A stretch of 64,000 bases of DNA, from the NCBI GenBank assembly GCA_018266375.1, contig JAFEAO010000005.1, positions 455,185 through 519,184 of the forward strand, written 5' to 3'. This DNA comes from Bdellovibrionales bacterium. GTDB taxonomy: Bacteria; Bdellovibrionota; UBA1018; CAIMNF01. Positions 34,052 through 41,391 of the stretch are shown here, piece by piece. The notes under the pieces are model-generated. The model ran no database searches. It was not told the origin of the DNA and worked only from the letters and a program-made list of their open reading frames with translations. How positions within the stretch are numbered: position 1 is the first letter of the stretch; every line of letters begins with the position of its first letter. The translations under genes and the position numbers were made by a program.

Positions 34052-34255
34052 ATGTTTACTCTCAAGAGCAAAACCAAAGCAATTGCAAGAACGATCGAAA
34101 ATTACCAAACCGAAAAAGCGGCGCTATTCGCCTCTCTCTTCTTGCTCGCGTTTGGACTCGGGTTGATCATGGACGGAAAAAAACTGTACAACCGTCAGAT
34201 CAAAATCTCTCAGCGCGTAGATTACAAATCTACATTGAATCCTTACACCAATTGA
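34052..34255 (+). CDS. Small single-helix membrane protein after motB
   Basis: A 67-residue protein starting MFTLKSKTK, with an AAGGAG ribosome-binding site about eight bases upstream. It has a basic N-terminus, one membrane helix (AALFASLFLLAFGLGLIM) and a short polar C-terminus. A longer same-frame reading from 33911 would overlap motB and has no signal. It lies 26 bases after motB and is followed at once by a strong terminator, so it is the last gene of the rotor-like operon. Its function is unknown; its position suggests a small accessory of the stator or rotor. Confidence 0.65.
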   Translation: MFTLKSKTKAIARTIENYQTEKAALFASLFLLAFGLGLIMDGKKLYNRQIKISQRVDYKSTLNPYTN

Positions 34256-34256
34256 A

Positions 34257-34292
34257 AAACCCCAACTTTGGTTTGGACCAAAACTGGGGTTT
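34257..34292 (+). terminator. Terminator of the rotor-like operon
   Basis: AAACCCCA (34257-34264) pairs with TGGGGTTT (34285-34292), and the intervening CTTTGG/CCAAAA can extend the stem. It begins one base after the stop of the small membrane protein. T residues follow on the 3' side. Confidence 0.75.
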
Positions 34293-34360
34293 CTAGGTTG
34301 GATGATTAATCTAAAAGTTGTTTATAACGGCCAACACTAACATTTTGAAAAATAGTGTAA

Positions 34361-34435
34361 TGGCTCAGGAGGAGGGATTCGAACCCCCGACCAATCGGTT
34401 AACAGCCGATTGCTCTACCACTGAGCTACTCCTGA
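34361..34435 (-). tRNA. tRNA-Asn (anticodon GTT)
   Basis: Read on the minus strand this is a 75-base tRNA including an encoded CCA. The acceptor stem TCAGGAG pairs with CTCCTGA before discriminator G and CCA. The D arm contains AGCTCAGTGGTAGAGC. The anticodon stem AATCGG/CCGATT encloses CTGTTAA with anticodon GTT, and the T arm has GGTTCGAATCC. No intron. It diverges from the slt gene and faces the terminator of the motAB operon. Confidence 0.97.
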
Positions 34436-34481
34436 ACTTATTAACGTATTATTTTAAGTAACCAAAAATCGAATCGTTGTC

Positions 34482-34487
34482 TATAAT
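34482..34487 (+). promoter_or_regulatory. -10 for slt, leaderless geometry
   Basis: A perfect TATAAT ends seven bases before the ATG at 34495, so the transcript should start at or within a base or two of the start codon. No Shine-Dalgarno or clear -35 is visible. Confidence 0.5.
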
Positions 34488-34494
34488 TAAATTA

Positions 34495-36207
34495 ATGCAA
34501 ATTAGACGGGTATTCTCTCTTTTCATTGCGATGTATGCATTCGTGATTTCCCCCGACAATTCATATGCAAAGCCAGAACTACTCTCCGCATCATTTCCGA
34601 AGCCGAAAAAGCTGAATAAGATTCTTCCGCCGGAGTATCAAGTCTATTTAAAAATCAAACCTTTACTCGAAAACACGAAGGATCTTGCGTCGATCGAAGC
34701 GTCCGAAAGACAGCTTCTCACATATAAAATGGACGCCGAAACCCGGCTTCTCGACAAAGAATTCGACGAGATGTTCGCCGTTCTCGAAATTCGCCGAGCT
34801 GAAAAATTTTCTCAATTAAGAAAGTGGAATAAAGCGATGGAAAGTTTTCAGCGTGGGTATGCGAACCTCGCAAACTTTAAATTTCCTTACTACTGGCTTG
34901 AGAGCAGTTCGCGCGCACTCTCGGATCTCTGTAAACGCAACAAGAAAAAGAAAGACGAATCCTGCCTGACGATCGCCCGTAAAGTCGTCGACATGTTCCC
35001 GCGAAACGCCAAGGAAACCAAGGTTCTTCGTGAACTCCCGTCGATCGATACGCTTCCGTCTTCGGAGATGGGCACCGAGCGCCTGTCGCAAACTTATACC
35101 GAGAAAATCGAGAAAGACGAAGAGTCGTTCCAGCTTGTCCTCCAGGCTTTCTTGAAACCCCAGGATGCGGACCTGCTCAAGCTCGGTAAAGAGTTCATCG
35201 AACTCTATCCGAAATCAATCCTTCGCTATCGTACGCAGTTCTTGATGGCCGAGTATCTCTTCAAGAAAAACAACAAGGACGATGCAAAGCGTTTCTATGA
35301 GTCGATCATTAACGACACGCCACTCGGATTTTATGCGGTGATCGCGGCCGAGCGCCTCGGAGTCAATCTCCGCGACCGCGTAAAGAAAGATCCGATCAAG
35401 ATCGATCGCGACGGATTCGGCCTCAGTCTAGGCGAGAAGCGCAGTCTCGAACGCTTACAGCAGCTTTACGACACCAAGCACTTCGAAGAAACGCAATTCG
35501 AGTTCGAAGCGTTCGCACGGACCCGCTCCTACAGCACGGACTTGTTGATTTACTTGATGTCACTCGCGACTCGCGCCGATCAGAATCTAAACGCGTTCCG
35601 GATCGCGAACGAGCTCATTCAACGTCGCTACGACGGTCTGTTGAATCAGGAAATCATCGAGATAATTTTTCCCGAGCGCTACATGAAGGAAATCGAAACT
35701 TCGGCGATTCAGTCTCGAATTGATCCGCTGCTCGTGGCTTCGCTCACCAAGCAGGAATCGGGATTCCGAGCGAATATTCTGTCGTCATCCGGCGCTTTGG
35801 GCTTGATGCAACTCATGCCTTTCACCGCGCTCGACGTGGATGATGAAGTTCCGCTCCACAACTTAAAAGATCCCAAGACGAACATTCGCCTCGGGACCCA
35901 GTATCTGGCTTCATTGATGGATAAGTATAACAACAACGTCATATTCTCCCTTGCGGCCTATAATGCCGGACCGAATCGTGTTTCAAAATGGCGCAAGGAC
36001 TCGAAGGTTGATGCCGATATGATAGAGTTCATCGAGTCAATCCCGTTTCGTGAAACCCGGGATTATGTCATGTCCATTCTGAGGAACCGGTACTGGTACC
36101 AGTACCGCAAGGGATACCCATTGAAGAGTACTTTTGAGTATTGGACGACGGGTGTGGTGCCTGCGACTCCGTCGCCGTCCGTAACTCCAACTTCTACTGC
36201 AAAGTAA
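34495..36207 (+). CDS. slt: Soluble lytic murein transglycosylase, Slt70-like
   Basis: A 570-residue protein with signal peptide (RRVFSLFIAMYAFVI ... NSYAKPE). A long helical superhelix region (about 40-390, including TPR-like FFLMAEYLFKKNNKDDAKRFYESI-type segments) precedes the C-terminal SLT domain: SRIDPLLVASLTKQESGF with the catalytic Glu, SSGALGLMQLMPFTA, NIRLGTQYLA and AAYNAGPNRVSKW. This is the Slt70 architecture. A short Pro/Ser/Thr tail ends the protein. The ATG at 34495 is preferred over an in-frame TTG at 34477 because of the promoter position. The 3' end overlaps the convergent T9SS-type gene by 14 bases. Confidence 0.93.
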   Translation: MQIRRVFSLFIAMYAFVISPDNSYAKPELLSASFPKPKKLNKILPPEYQVYLKIKPLLENTKDLASIEASERQLLTYKMDAETRLLDKEFDEMFAVLEIRRAEKFSQLRKWNKAMESFQRGYANLANFKFPYYWLESSSRALSDLCKRNKKKKDESCLTIARKVVDMFPRNAKETKVLRELPSIDTLPSSEMGTERLSQTYTEKIEKDEESFQLVLQAFLKPQDADLLKLGKEFIELYPKSILRYRTQFLMAEYLFKKNNKDDAKRFYESIINDTPLGFYAVIAAERLGVNLRDRVKKDPIKIDRDGFGLSLGEKRSLERLQQLYDTKHFEETQFEFEAFARTRSYSTDLLIYLMSLATRADQNLNAFRIANELIQRRYDGLLNQEIIEIIFPERYMKEIETSAIQSRIDPLLVASLTKQESGFRANILSSSGALGLMQLMPFTALDVDDEVPLHNLKDPKTNIRLGTQYLASLMDKYNNNVIFSLAAYNAGPNRVSKWRKDSKVDADMIEFIESIPFRETRDYVMSILRNRYWYQYRKGYPLKSTFEYWTTGVVPATPSPSVTPTSTAK

Positions 36208-37315
36208 CGCGTTCGACGATTGAGTCGCCGGTTGCAATGCTCAAATTCACTACGTAAATTCCCGGAAGCGTATTTGCGGGGAACTTCACGTCGACGGTCT
36301 GATTGCCCTTGAGGAGCTGAACGGTGTACTTGTTCACGGTTTGACCGCTGTAGTTCACGATTCTCAAAGTCGCTGTCGAGTTCTTGTTTGATGAAAGCTG
36401 AAGGCGAATCGCGTCGCTCGAGCGGGCAACGCTCGGATAGAGTGAGTGCGAACCGGCGAGGGCGGAAACGCGGATCATCGCTACTTTCGAGTACTCGATT
36501 TTTCCATCGAGATCGTTCATCTTGAGGCGGTAATAAACATTGTTGTTCGCGCCGGTCAACGAGTCGGTCGTGGAATACTTTTTAGTCACGCCAAATGAAC
36601 CCGCTGTAGATTGAACCACCGAAATCGTGCTGAATGCCGCTCCATCGTTTGAACGTTGAACTTCGAAATTGCTGAAATTGATTTCAGTCGCCGTTTCCCA
36701 GTTCAAGGTTACTGATCCGCTACTTTCCGCCGCATTGAAAGAAATCAACGTAACCGGGAGAATTGTACCCGCACCGCAAGCGATGGTGATGTTCGCGAAT
36801 TCAGCCGCGGTAATCGAACCGTTGTTTTTCTTGGTGGTGCAAAGATTGGCGGTAATGTTATTCGCGGTGACGCGATAGTTTTTAGCTGAATTACCGTTGT
36901 TGGCGAAATTGTAGTTCAAATCCGCATCGTAAGCGCCGTGACAATCCGATCCGATGTCTTTGACGCACACGAAAGTACTTGGAGTTCCAGTGACGGTATA
37001 GTCCTGTCCGGCGATAGCGGTAGTCGCCATCACGTAAGGGCGGGGTTGATGACCCGGATTGTTTTCGTTGGTGTAGCTTTTCAAGTAGCTCGGGAACGCC
37101 CAGTTGCTATTGCCCGAAGTGCGGCTCATCACGCATGAGCCGGTGAGAGGGAGTTTGTAGACCATTGTATACTGAGATCCGGTTCCGGATTGAGGGATGA
37201 TGCAAGTGGTTTGCGGGATAATGTTAACGTGCGAGCAGTTCTCTTGCGCGAATACAACTGAGGGAATCATTCCAACAGCAAGCATCAGCGAAGAGAACAA
37301 GAATTGAGATTTCAT
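36194..37315 (-). CDS. Secreted protein with Bacteroidota-type T9SS C-terminal sorting region
   Basis: A 373-residue protein with signal peptide ending VFAQ (about 24). The N-terminal 180 residues are Asn/Thr/Gly-rich with Cys residues and are unrecognised. From LPVTLISF (186-193) it reads like Bacteroidota secreted proteins: a fibronectin-III-like domain (VTLNWETATEINFSNFEVQRS, VYYRLKMNDLDGKIEYSK) then a type A T9SS C-terminal domain, YPSV at 293-296 (YPNP in most), STATLRIVNYSGQTV, PGIYVV at 351-356 and a final SIVERVTLQ. No T9SS genes are in the window. A -10 (TATAAT, minus strand) lies at 37336-37341 and AGGACAGGAA precedes the ATG. Transfer from Bacteroidota is the likely origin. Confidence 0.8.
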   Translation of the reverse strand: MKSQFLFSSLMLAVGMIPSVVFAQENCSHVNIIPQTTCIIPQSGTGSQYTMVYKLPLTGSCVMSRTSGNSNWAFPSYLKSYTNENNPGHQPRPYVMATTAIAGQDYTVTGTPSTFVCVKDIGSDCHGAYDADLNYNFANNGNSAKNYRVTANNITANLCTTKKNNGSITAAEFANITIACGAGTILPVTLISFNAAESSGSVTLNWETATEINFSNFEVQRSNDGAAFSTISVVQSTAGSFGVTKKYSTTDSLTGANNNVYYRLKMNDLDGKIEYSKVAMIRVSALAGSHSLYPSVARSSDAIRLQLSSNKNSTATLRIVNYSGQTVNKYTVQLLKGNQTVDVKFPANTLPGIYVVNLSIATGDSIVERVTLQ

Positions 37316-37793
37316 GTTCCTGTCCTTTTTTCGGCATTATATTTTCCGAGTGAGCCGAGCAACTGCAATTTGCCTGCCAATCGCGGACTTAAAAAATCGG
37401 GTTAAATAGATGTTGTGGAAGAGATGGCGCTCATCGTGCGGGGGTGAACAAAACATCGACAAGTAAAACCTTCATGGGTGTAAAAGACTTGAACAAAACG
37501 AGCCGTATTTGGTGAGCGCAAAGCGTGAGTCCTGGTGTCCGATTTTCATCACCCTCGCCGCCAAATTATCGACAGCTAAAAGCGCTAAGATCGAGGGTTG
37601 ATTTATTGAAACGCCAATTGTTCGGCGCAGCATTGTACACTTATTTTATTTAATTGTAAGGTGAGATGGTTAGCGACAAATCCATGACTTTGTCGCTCCA
37701 TAAATATTGTATAAAAATTTTACATCCCCTAAAGATGTGTACTAACATTTCAATAGGTAACAAGCAGTTAAACCAAATCGATCGGGAGTATGG
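37316..37793. other. 478-base gap before the gliding cluster
   Basis: No ORF of coding character is present. At the left is the minus-strand promoter of the T9SS-type gene (-10 at 37336-37341). The middle (about 37380-37620) shows nothing I can assign. The right part contains the AGCGACAAA inverted repeat (37672-37697), a weak TATAAA at 37710-37715 and the small stem ACATC/GATGT (37722-37738). A GGGAG ribosome-binding site at 37784-37788 serves the barrel gene. Confidence 0.6.
37672..37697. promoter_or_regulatory. 9-base inverted repeat upstream of gliding cluster
   Basis: AGCGACAAA (37672-37680) and TTTGTCGCT (37689-37697) are perfect inverted arms separated by 8 bases. A TATAAA hexamer begins 12 bases downstream, so the right arm overlaps the likely -35 region. 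It fits a repressor or activator operator for the downstream operon, or an RNA hairpin if transcription begins upstream. Confidence 0.45.
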
Positions 37794-38486
37794 ATGCGAA
37801 CCCGTTTTGTCTATTTGTTGTTGGCTTTTGCTGTAAACCATCTGAGCAACGCGCATGCGGGCGCCGCCCTAGACCCGAACGTAGCCCCGAAAGGCGAAGA
37901 AGAAGTTTCTAACGTTTTTCGCGATATGGGCGTGGTTCAAAAGCGTGCGATGCCGAAAGGTGAGCGTTGGTTGGTCTCTACTTATGCGAGTTTCGACTTT
38001 TCAGACGGACCTTACTCAAATTATTCGTTTCACGTCAACCCAGGTTACGCGGTCAGTGATTTCGTCGAAATTTATTTGAATTTCGTTCCGTTTCATATCG
38101 TATCTCCTCGTTCGATCGTGGACAAACTTCAAACCCAAATCAGTCCGCCGGTAACGGTGATTGAGGCGAAACCGAAAATGCAATTCGGAGCGGAAGTCCT
38201 TTGGGCCCCGCTTTATGGAAAAGACTCGATGGGGATCAGCCGGATTATCCGATCAGATACTTTTGTGAAGTTCGGCGCTTCGATGATTTCGTTCGAAGGC
38301 GGGGACAGCGGGATGTCGTTTAACCTTGGCGTCGGGAAGACGTTCTTCTTCTCGAAAAATACGGGTTTCCGCTTCTGTGTGGATTGGGGCTACATGCAAC
38401 AGATTATCAACTTTGGTGCGGCAGTACCGACGAAATCTTTTGCATCGATGCTGTTAACCGAATTTGGACTAACTTTTTATCTTTAA
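37794..38486 (+). CDS. Outer-membrane beta-barrel protein of the gliding cluster
   Basis: A 230-residue protein with signal peptide (RFVYLLLAFAVNHLSNAHA). After NVFRDMGVVQKRAMPKG the chain alternates in barrel fashion: RWLVSTYASFDFS, HVNPGYAVSDFVEIYLNFVPF, MQFGAEVLWAPLYG, FKFGASMISFEGG, LGVGKTFFF, and a terminal strand EFGLTFYL. It resembles the small barrel proteins (CglE/GltH-like) associated with myxobacterial A-motility, but I cannot assign a specific member. GGGAG precedes the ATG. It starts the operon, 27 bases before the TolQ-type gene. Confidence 0.75.
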   Translation: MRTRFVYLLLAFAVNHLSNAHAGAALDPNVAPKGEEEVSNVFRDMGVVQKRAMPKGERWLVSTYASFDFSDGPYSNYSFHVNPGYAVSDFVEIYLNFVPFHIVSPRSIVDKLQTQISPPVTVIEAKPKMQFGAEVLWAPLYGKDSMGISRIIRSDTFVKFGASMISFEGGDSGMSFNLGVGKTFFFSKNTGFRFCVDWGYMQQIINFGAAVPTKSFASMLLTEFGLTFYL

Positions 38487-38513
38487 ACTGACTTAAAAGG
38501 AGAGGAACTGAAA

Positions 38514-39149
38514 ATGGGTGGATTGACGATCTTATTTACAACAGGTGGCTTTGCGGCGTACATGATTTTCTTCGCGGGGATCGTACTGGCGATCATCTCG
38601 ATCGAGCGTCTGACAACGCTGTTCTTGCGTATGTCTTACAACGTGAAAGGCTCGGTCGTTACGATCAGGAGCTTGATCTTGGACAAAAAGTACACGGATG
38701 CAATCCAAGTTTGCAATAAAGAGCCGGGCGCTCCGGAACTCAATACCATTAAAGCGGGCTTAACCGCTGTGGAAAGCGGTCGGGAGGCGATGAAGTCGGC
38801 TCTCGGCGGCGCGGTTCTCGAAGTGAGCCACCGTTGTGAAAAGCGTATCGGTTACCTCGCTCTCATCGCGAACGTCGCGACACTTCTCGGTCTCTTGGGT
38901 ACAATCTCGGGCTTGATCAAAACCTTCGCATCGATCGCGAACGCCGACCCCGCTGAAAAAGCAAAAATGCTGGGCTTAGGTATTTCGGAAGCCATGTACT
39001 GTACCGCTGCCGGTCTCTTTGTGGGTATTACGGCGATGGTCGTACACACGATTTGCGTCGCGAAGGCGGAATCAATTGTGGGTGACGTACAAGACTCGGG
39101 TTTGAAGCTTATTACTTGGATTGAACAATCAGAACGCGTTAAAGGCTAA
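38514..39149 (+). CDS. TolQ/ExbB/MotA-type channel subunit, AglR-like
   Basis: A 211-residue inner-membrane protein with three helices: FAAYMIFFAGIVLAIISIE, LALIANVATLLGLLGTISGLIKTF and AMYCTAAGLFVGITAMVVHTI. Hallmarks of the MotA/TolQ/ExbB proton channel are LLGLLGTISGLIKTF and the helix-3 Thr. It is followed by two ExbD/TolR-type partners, the stoichiometry of AglR with AglQ and AglS, which drives gliding in Myxococcus xanthus. The ribosome-binding site AAGGAGAGG is strong. A Tol-Pal or TonB role is less likely because no tolA, tolB, pal or tonB gene follows. Confidence 0.85.
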   Translation: MGGLTILFTTGGFAAYMIFFAGIVLAIISIERLTTLFLRMSYNVKGSVVTIRSLILDKKYTDAIQVCNKEPGAPELNTIKAGLTAVESGREAMKSALGGAVLEVSHRCEKRIGYLALIANVATLLGLLGTISGLIKTFASIANADPAEKAKMLGLGISEAMYCTAAGLFVGITAMVVHTICVAKAESIVGDVQDSGLKLITWIEQSERVKG

Positions 39150-39155
39150 TTCCCG

Positions 39156-39635
39156 ATGATTGAGGATATTCTACAGAAGAAACCGAAGAAGCACGTAAAG
39201 GATTTGAACATCGTTCCGATCCTGGACATGCTCACGACGGTGATCTTCTTCTTGCTGATGTCGACAAGCTTCATCGAGTACACGAAGCTGACGCTTCCAC
39301 CGGCGTCAACCTCGAGTGCTCCGATCGAGAATAAGGATCCTCCGGTCGCACCGAAAGTGTTGGTCACCGAGAAGGATGCTAAATACTCGATTCGCTTGTC
39401 ATGGGGTGGAGGGCACCCGGGCCAGAACGTTGTTCAGGCTGACGAAGCGACCATTGTGTCGCAAACTCAGACTTTGCTGAAAAACTTCGCGGCTCGGTAT
39501 CCGAAAGAAAAAACGTTGCAGGTCTCGATGGGCAAACTGGTTAAATACCAGGCTTTGATCTCCGTCATGGACGGCGCGCGCGATTTCCTGCCGGACGTAG
39601 TGCTGACTTCCTATACGGAGGCTGGTGGACAATGA
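39156..39635 (+). CDS. ExbD/TolR-type subunit 1, AglQ/AglS-like
   Basis: A 159-residue protein with a short cytoplasmic N-terminus, one membrane helix with the proton-carrying Asp24 (IVPILDMLTTVIFFLL) and a periplasmic domain. ALISVMDGARDFLPDVVLTS near the end is the usual ExbD C-terminal pattern. Six bases after the AglR-like gene; its stop overlaps the second ExbD gene as ATGA. With the AglR-like and second ExbD-like proteins it would form the proton-driven motor. Confidence 0.86.
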   Translation: MIEDILQKKPKKHVKDLNIVPILDMLTTVIFFLLMSTSFIEYTKLTLPPASTSSAPIENKDPPVAPKVLVTEKDAKYSIRLSWGGGHPGQNVVQADEATIVSQTQTLLKNFAARYPKEKTLQVSMGKLVKYQALISVMDGARDFLPDVVLTSYTEAGGQ

Positions 39636-40174
39636 ATACCGATTTTCATTCGAAACGTCCAAGGAAAGAACCGATTGAACTGCAGTTGACCGCAATGATC
39701 GACGTGTTTTCGATGATCGTTATCTTCCTGATTTTCGGTACGGTCTTCGGTGCCGCGGATATCGTAATTCCGACGGGTATCGAGATTCCGAACAGCTTGA
39801 GTAAAGAGGGTATCGAATCCGCTCCACGCGTGGTGATCACAAAAACCGATGTGTTTTTGAACCTGATTGAAGACGGAAAACCGGTTCCTCTCACCGATTT
39901 CCGTAGTCACGACGGTCGTGCGCGCGTAAAGGCATTGTTTAAACCGGCGCTTACCGAGTTCAAAAAGAAACAAAAGGAAAACAAAACAGAAACTAAGGTT
40001 GCTCCTTTGAACCTTCTTGCTGACCATGATGCTCCGTACGGCGATATTTTCGACGTCGTCATCGCGTTCCGCGAGATGGGTTTTAACACCATCCTCTTCG
40101 TTGCTAATGGAGTGGGCGGAGGAAGCAGTAATACGAATACTCCAATTCCAGGGGTTTCCGGAGGCAGGAAGTAA
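39632..40174 (+). CDS. ExbD/TolR-type subunit 2, AglQ/AglS-like
   Basis: A 180-residue protein with membrane helix and Asp24 (TAMIDVFSMIVIFLI) and a periplasmic domain ending DIFDVVIAFREMGFNTILFV. The region KKKQKENKTETKV is a charged insertion compared with the first ExbD protein. A Gly/Ser/Asn-rich tail follows. Having two different ExbD-type partners for one TolQ-type channel is the AglQ/AglS arrangement. It overlaps its neighbours on both sides (ATGA before, TAATG after). Confidence 0.86.
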   Translation: MNTDFHSKRPRKEPIELQLTAMIDVFSMIVIFLIFGTVFGAADIVIPTGIEIPNSLSKEGIESAPRVVITKTDVFLNLIEDGKPVPLTDFRSHDGRARVKALFKPALTEFKKKQKENKTETKVAPLNLLADHDAPYGDIFDVVIAFREMGFNTILFVANGVGGGSSNTNTPIPGVSGGRK

Positions 40175-41391
40175 TGATGAATTCACGTTTGGTGCTGTTT
40201 TTTGCTGTATGCCTGAGTTTGCCGGTGGCGCAAGCCGCGCAACCGGTGAAAAAGCAAGTTGCTAGACCGGCTTCCGCTACGGCGGCACGTCCGGTTCCTA
40301 GAAAAGCCGCTCCAACCGTGAAAAACAACCCAGCCGTTCAAGCGCGTCGGTTGGCCATGCTCAAGGATTACTTGGGTTTCCGGATTTACATCCGGAAGGC
40401 TTATTCCATGCCCCTTCGTTACGTCGAATGGTACGACATTAAAAACTTGATCAGTGCCTTTGCGGGCAAAGCGGGCTTCGACTTGATTCCGTTCTGGAAC
40501 GCGCGAAACTCAGGCGGTAAGTCCGAAGCGGATTTCGCGCTAGATCAAGTGGACTCGCTGATGTTAGGCGGCAAGTTCGAAGAAGCCTTCGAAGTAGCGC
40601 AAAAAGTAGCGCAAAAATTGAAGTCGTTGGAGAAAACCCGTTACGACTCAAAGTGGCAGATCCCCTACGTGTATCACTCGATGGGCCGCGCTCTCTACGG
40701 CGCCCGCCGCTACGATGATGCGCTTACCGTGTATCAATGGATCGCTCCGAACTATCCGTTTTTCCGCCAGGTGCTGTTCGAGAAAATGTGGGCGGCGTTT
40801 AAAGCCGGTCGGGTCGAGCTTGCTCTCGGCGCGATAGCGTCTCAGCGTTCGTCTTACTTCTCGAAGTACCTGACGCCGGAAGCGTATTTGATCCAAACCT
40901 ATCTTTATAAGCGTCTCTGTCGTGAGGAAGACCTCTCGCAGGTGATCGCGGAGATGAAAGAGTACGAAGCGCTCCTCACCAAGGGGGACGTAAAGGACTG
41001 GGTGTCGAACGATGCGAACACGCTCACGCTCTGGCACTTGGCGCAAACTAAGCCGAAAGAGACTGATGACAACCGCAGAATCACTCCGTCGGAACGTCAG
41101 CGCGAACAAAACGAAATCAAAGAAGCGTTGAACCAAGCGTACCAGCGCCAGAAGCCGAAAATCCTCCGTGACTTGAAAACCGCCCTCGCGTACGCGCACT
41201 TGGCGAAAGTCACCGATACCAAAGATGTTTTGAAACCGATTCGCCAGCTCACGAGCCGTGATGAGTTGCTGAAGCAAGACTTAGAGATATGGCCTGCCGA
41301 CAGCTCCGAAGAGTGGATGGATGAAATGGGTAAACACGTGCTTATTGGAGACAGTCTTTGCAACAAACCAAAAGAAAACACATCCAAGTGA
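40174..41391 (+). CDS. Periplasmic TPR protein, GltE-like
   Basis: A 405-residue protein with signal peptide (SRLVLFFAVCLSLPVAQAA) preceded by a GGAGG-like site. After a basic, Ala/Pro-rich stretch (to about 50) the chain is helical with TPR-like units: KFEEAFEVAQKVAQKL, MGRALYGARRYDDALTVYQWIAPNYP and AFKAGRVELALGAI. It occupies the position of GltE-type proteins next to GltD-like and AglRQS genes; by sequence alone it is only a TPR protein. There is no lipobox. Its stop overlaps the GltD-like gene. Confidence 0.72.
   Translation: MMNSRLVLFFAVCLSLPVAQAAQPVKKQVARPASATAARPVPRKAAPTVKNNPAVQARRLAMLKDYLGFRIYIRKAYSMPLRYVEWYDIKNLISAFAGKAGFDLIPFWNARNSGGKSEADFALDQVDSLMLGGKFEEAFEVAQKVAQKLKSLEKTRYDSKWQIPYVYHSMGRALYGARRYDDALTVYQWIAPNYPFFRQVLFEKMWAAFKAGRVELALGAIASQRSSYFSKYLTPEAYLIQTYLYKRLCREEDLSQVIAEMKEYEALLTKGDVKDWVSNDANTLTLWHLAQTKPKETDDNRRITPSERQREQNEIKEALNQAYQRQKPKILRDLKTALAYAHLAKVTDTKDVLKPIRQLTSRDELLKQDLEIWPADSSEEWMDEMGKHVLIGDSLCNKPKENTSK

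Noticed and set aside
28112..34255. Ordinary flagellar motor operon
   Set aside because: There are no fliM, fliN, fliE, flhA, flgB-L or fliC genes, the FliG-like protein carries a signal peptide and membrane helix, and outer-membrane proteins are part of the operon.
38514..40174. Tol-Pal or TonB-ExbBD system
   Set aside because: No tolA, tolB, pal, ybgF or tonB gene follows; instead TPR, CglF-like and FHA-AgmX/PglI genes do.
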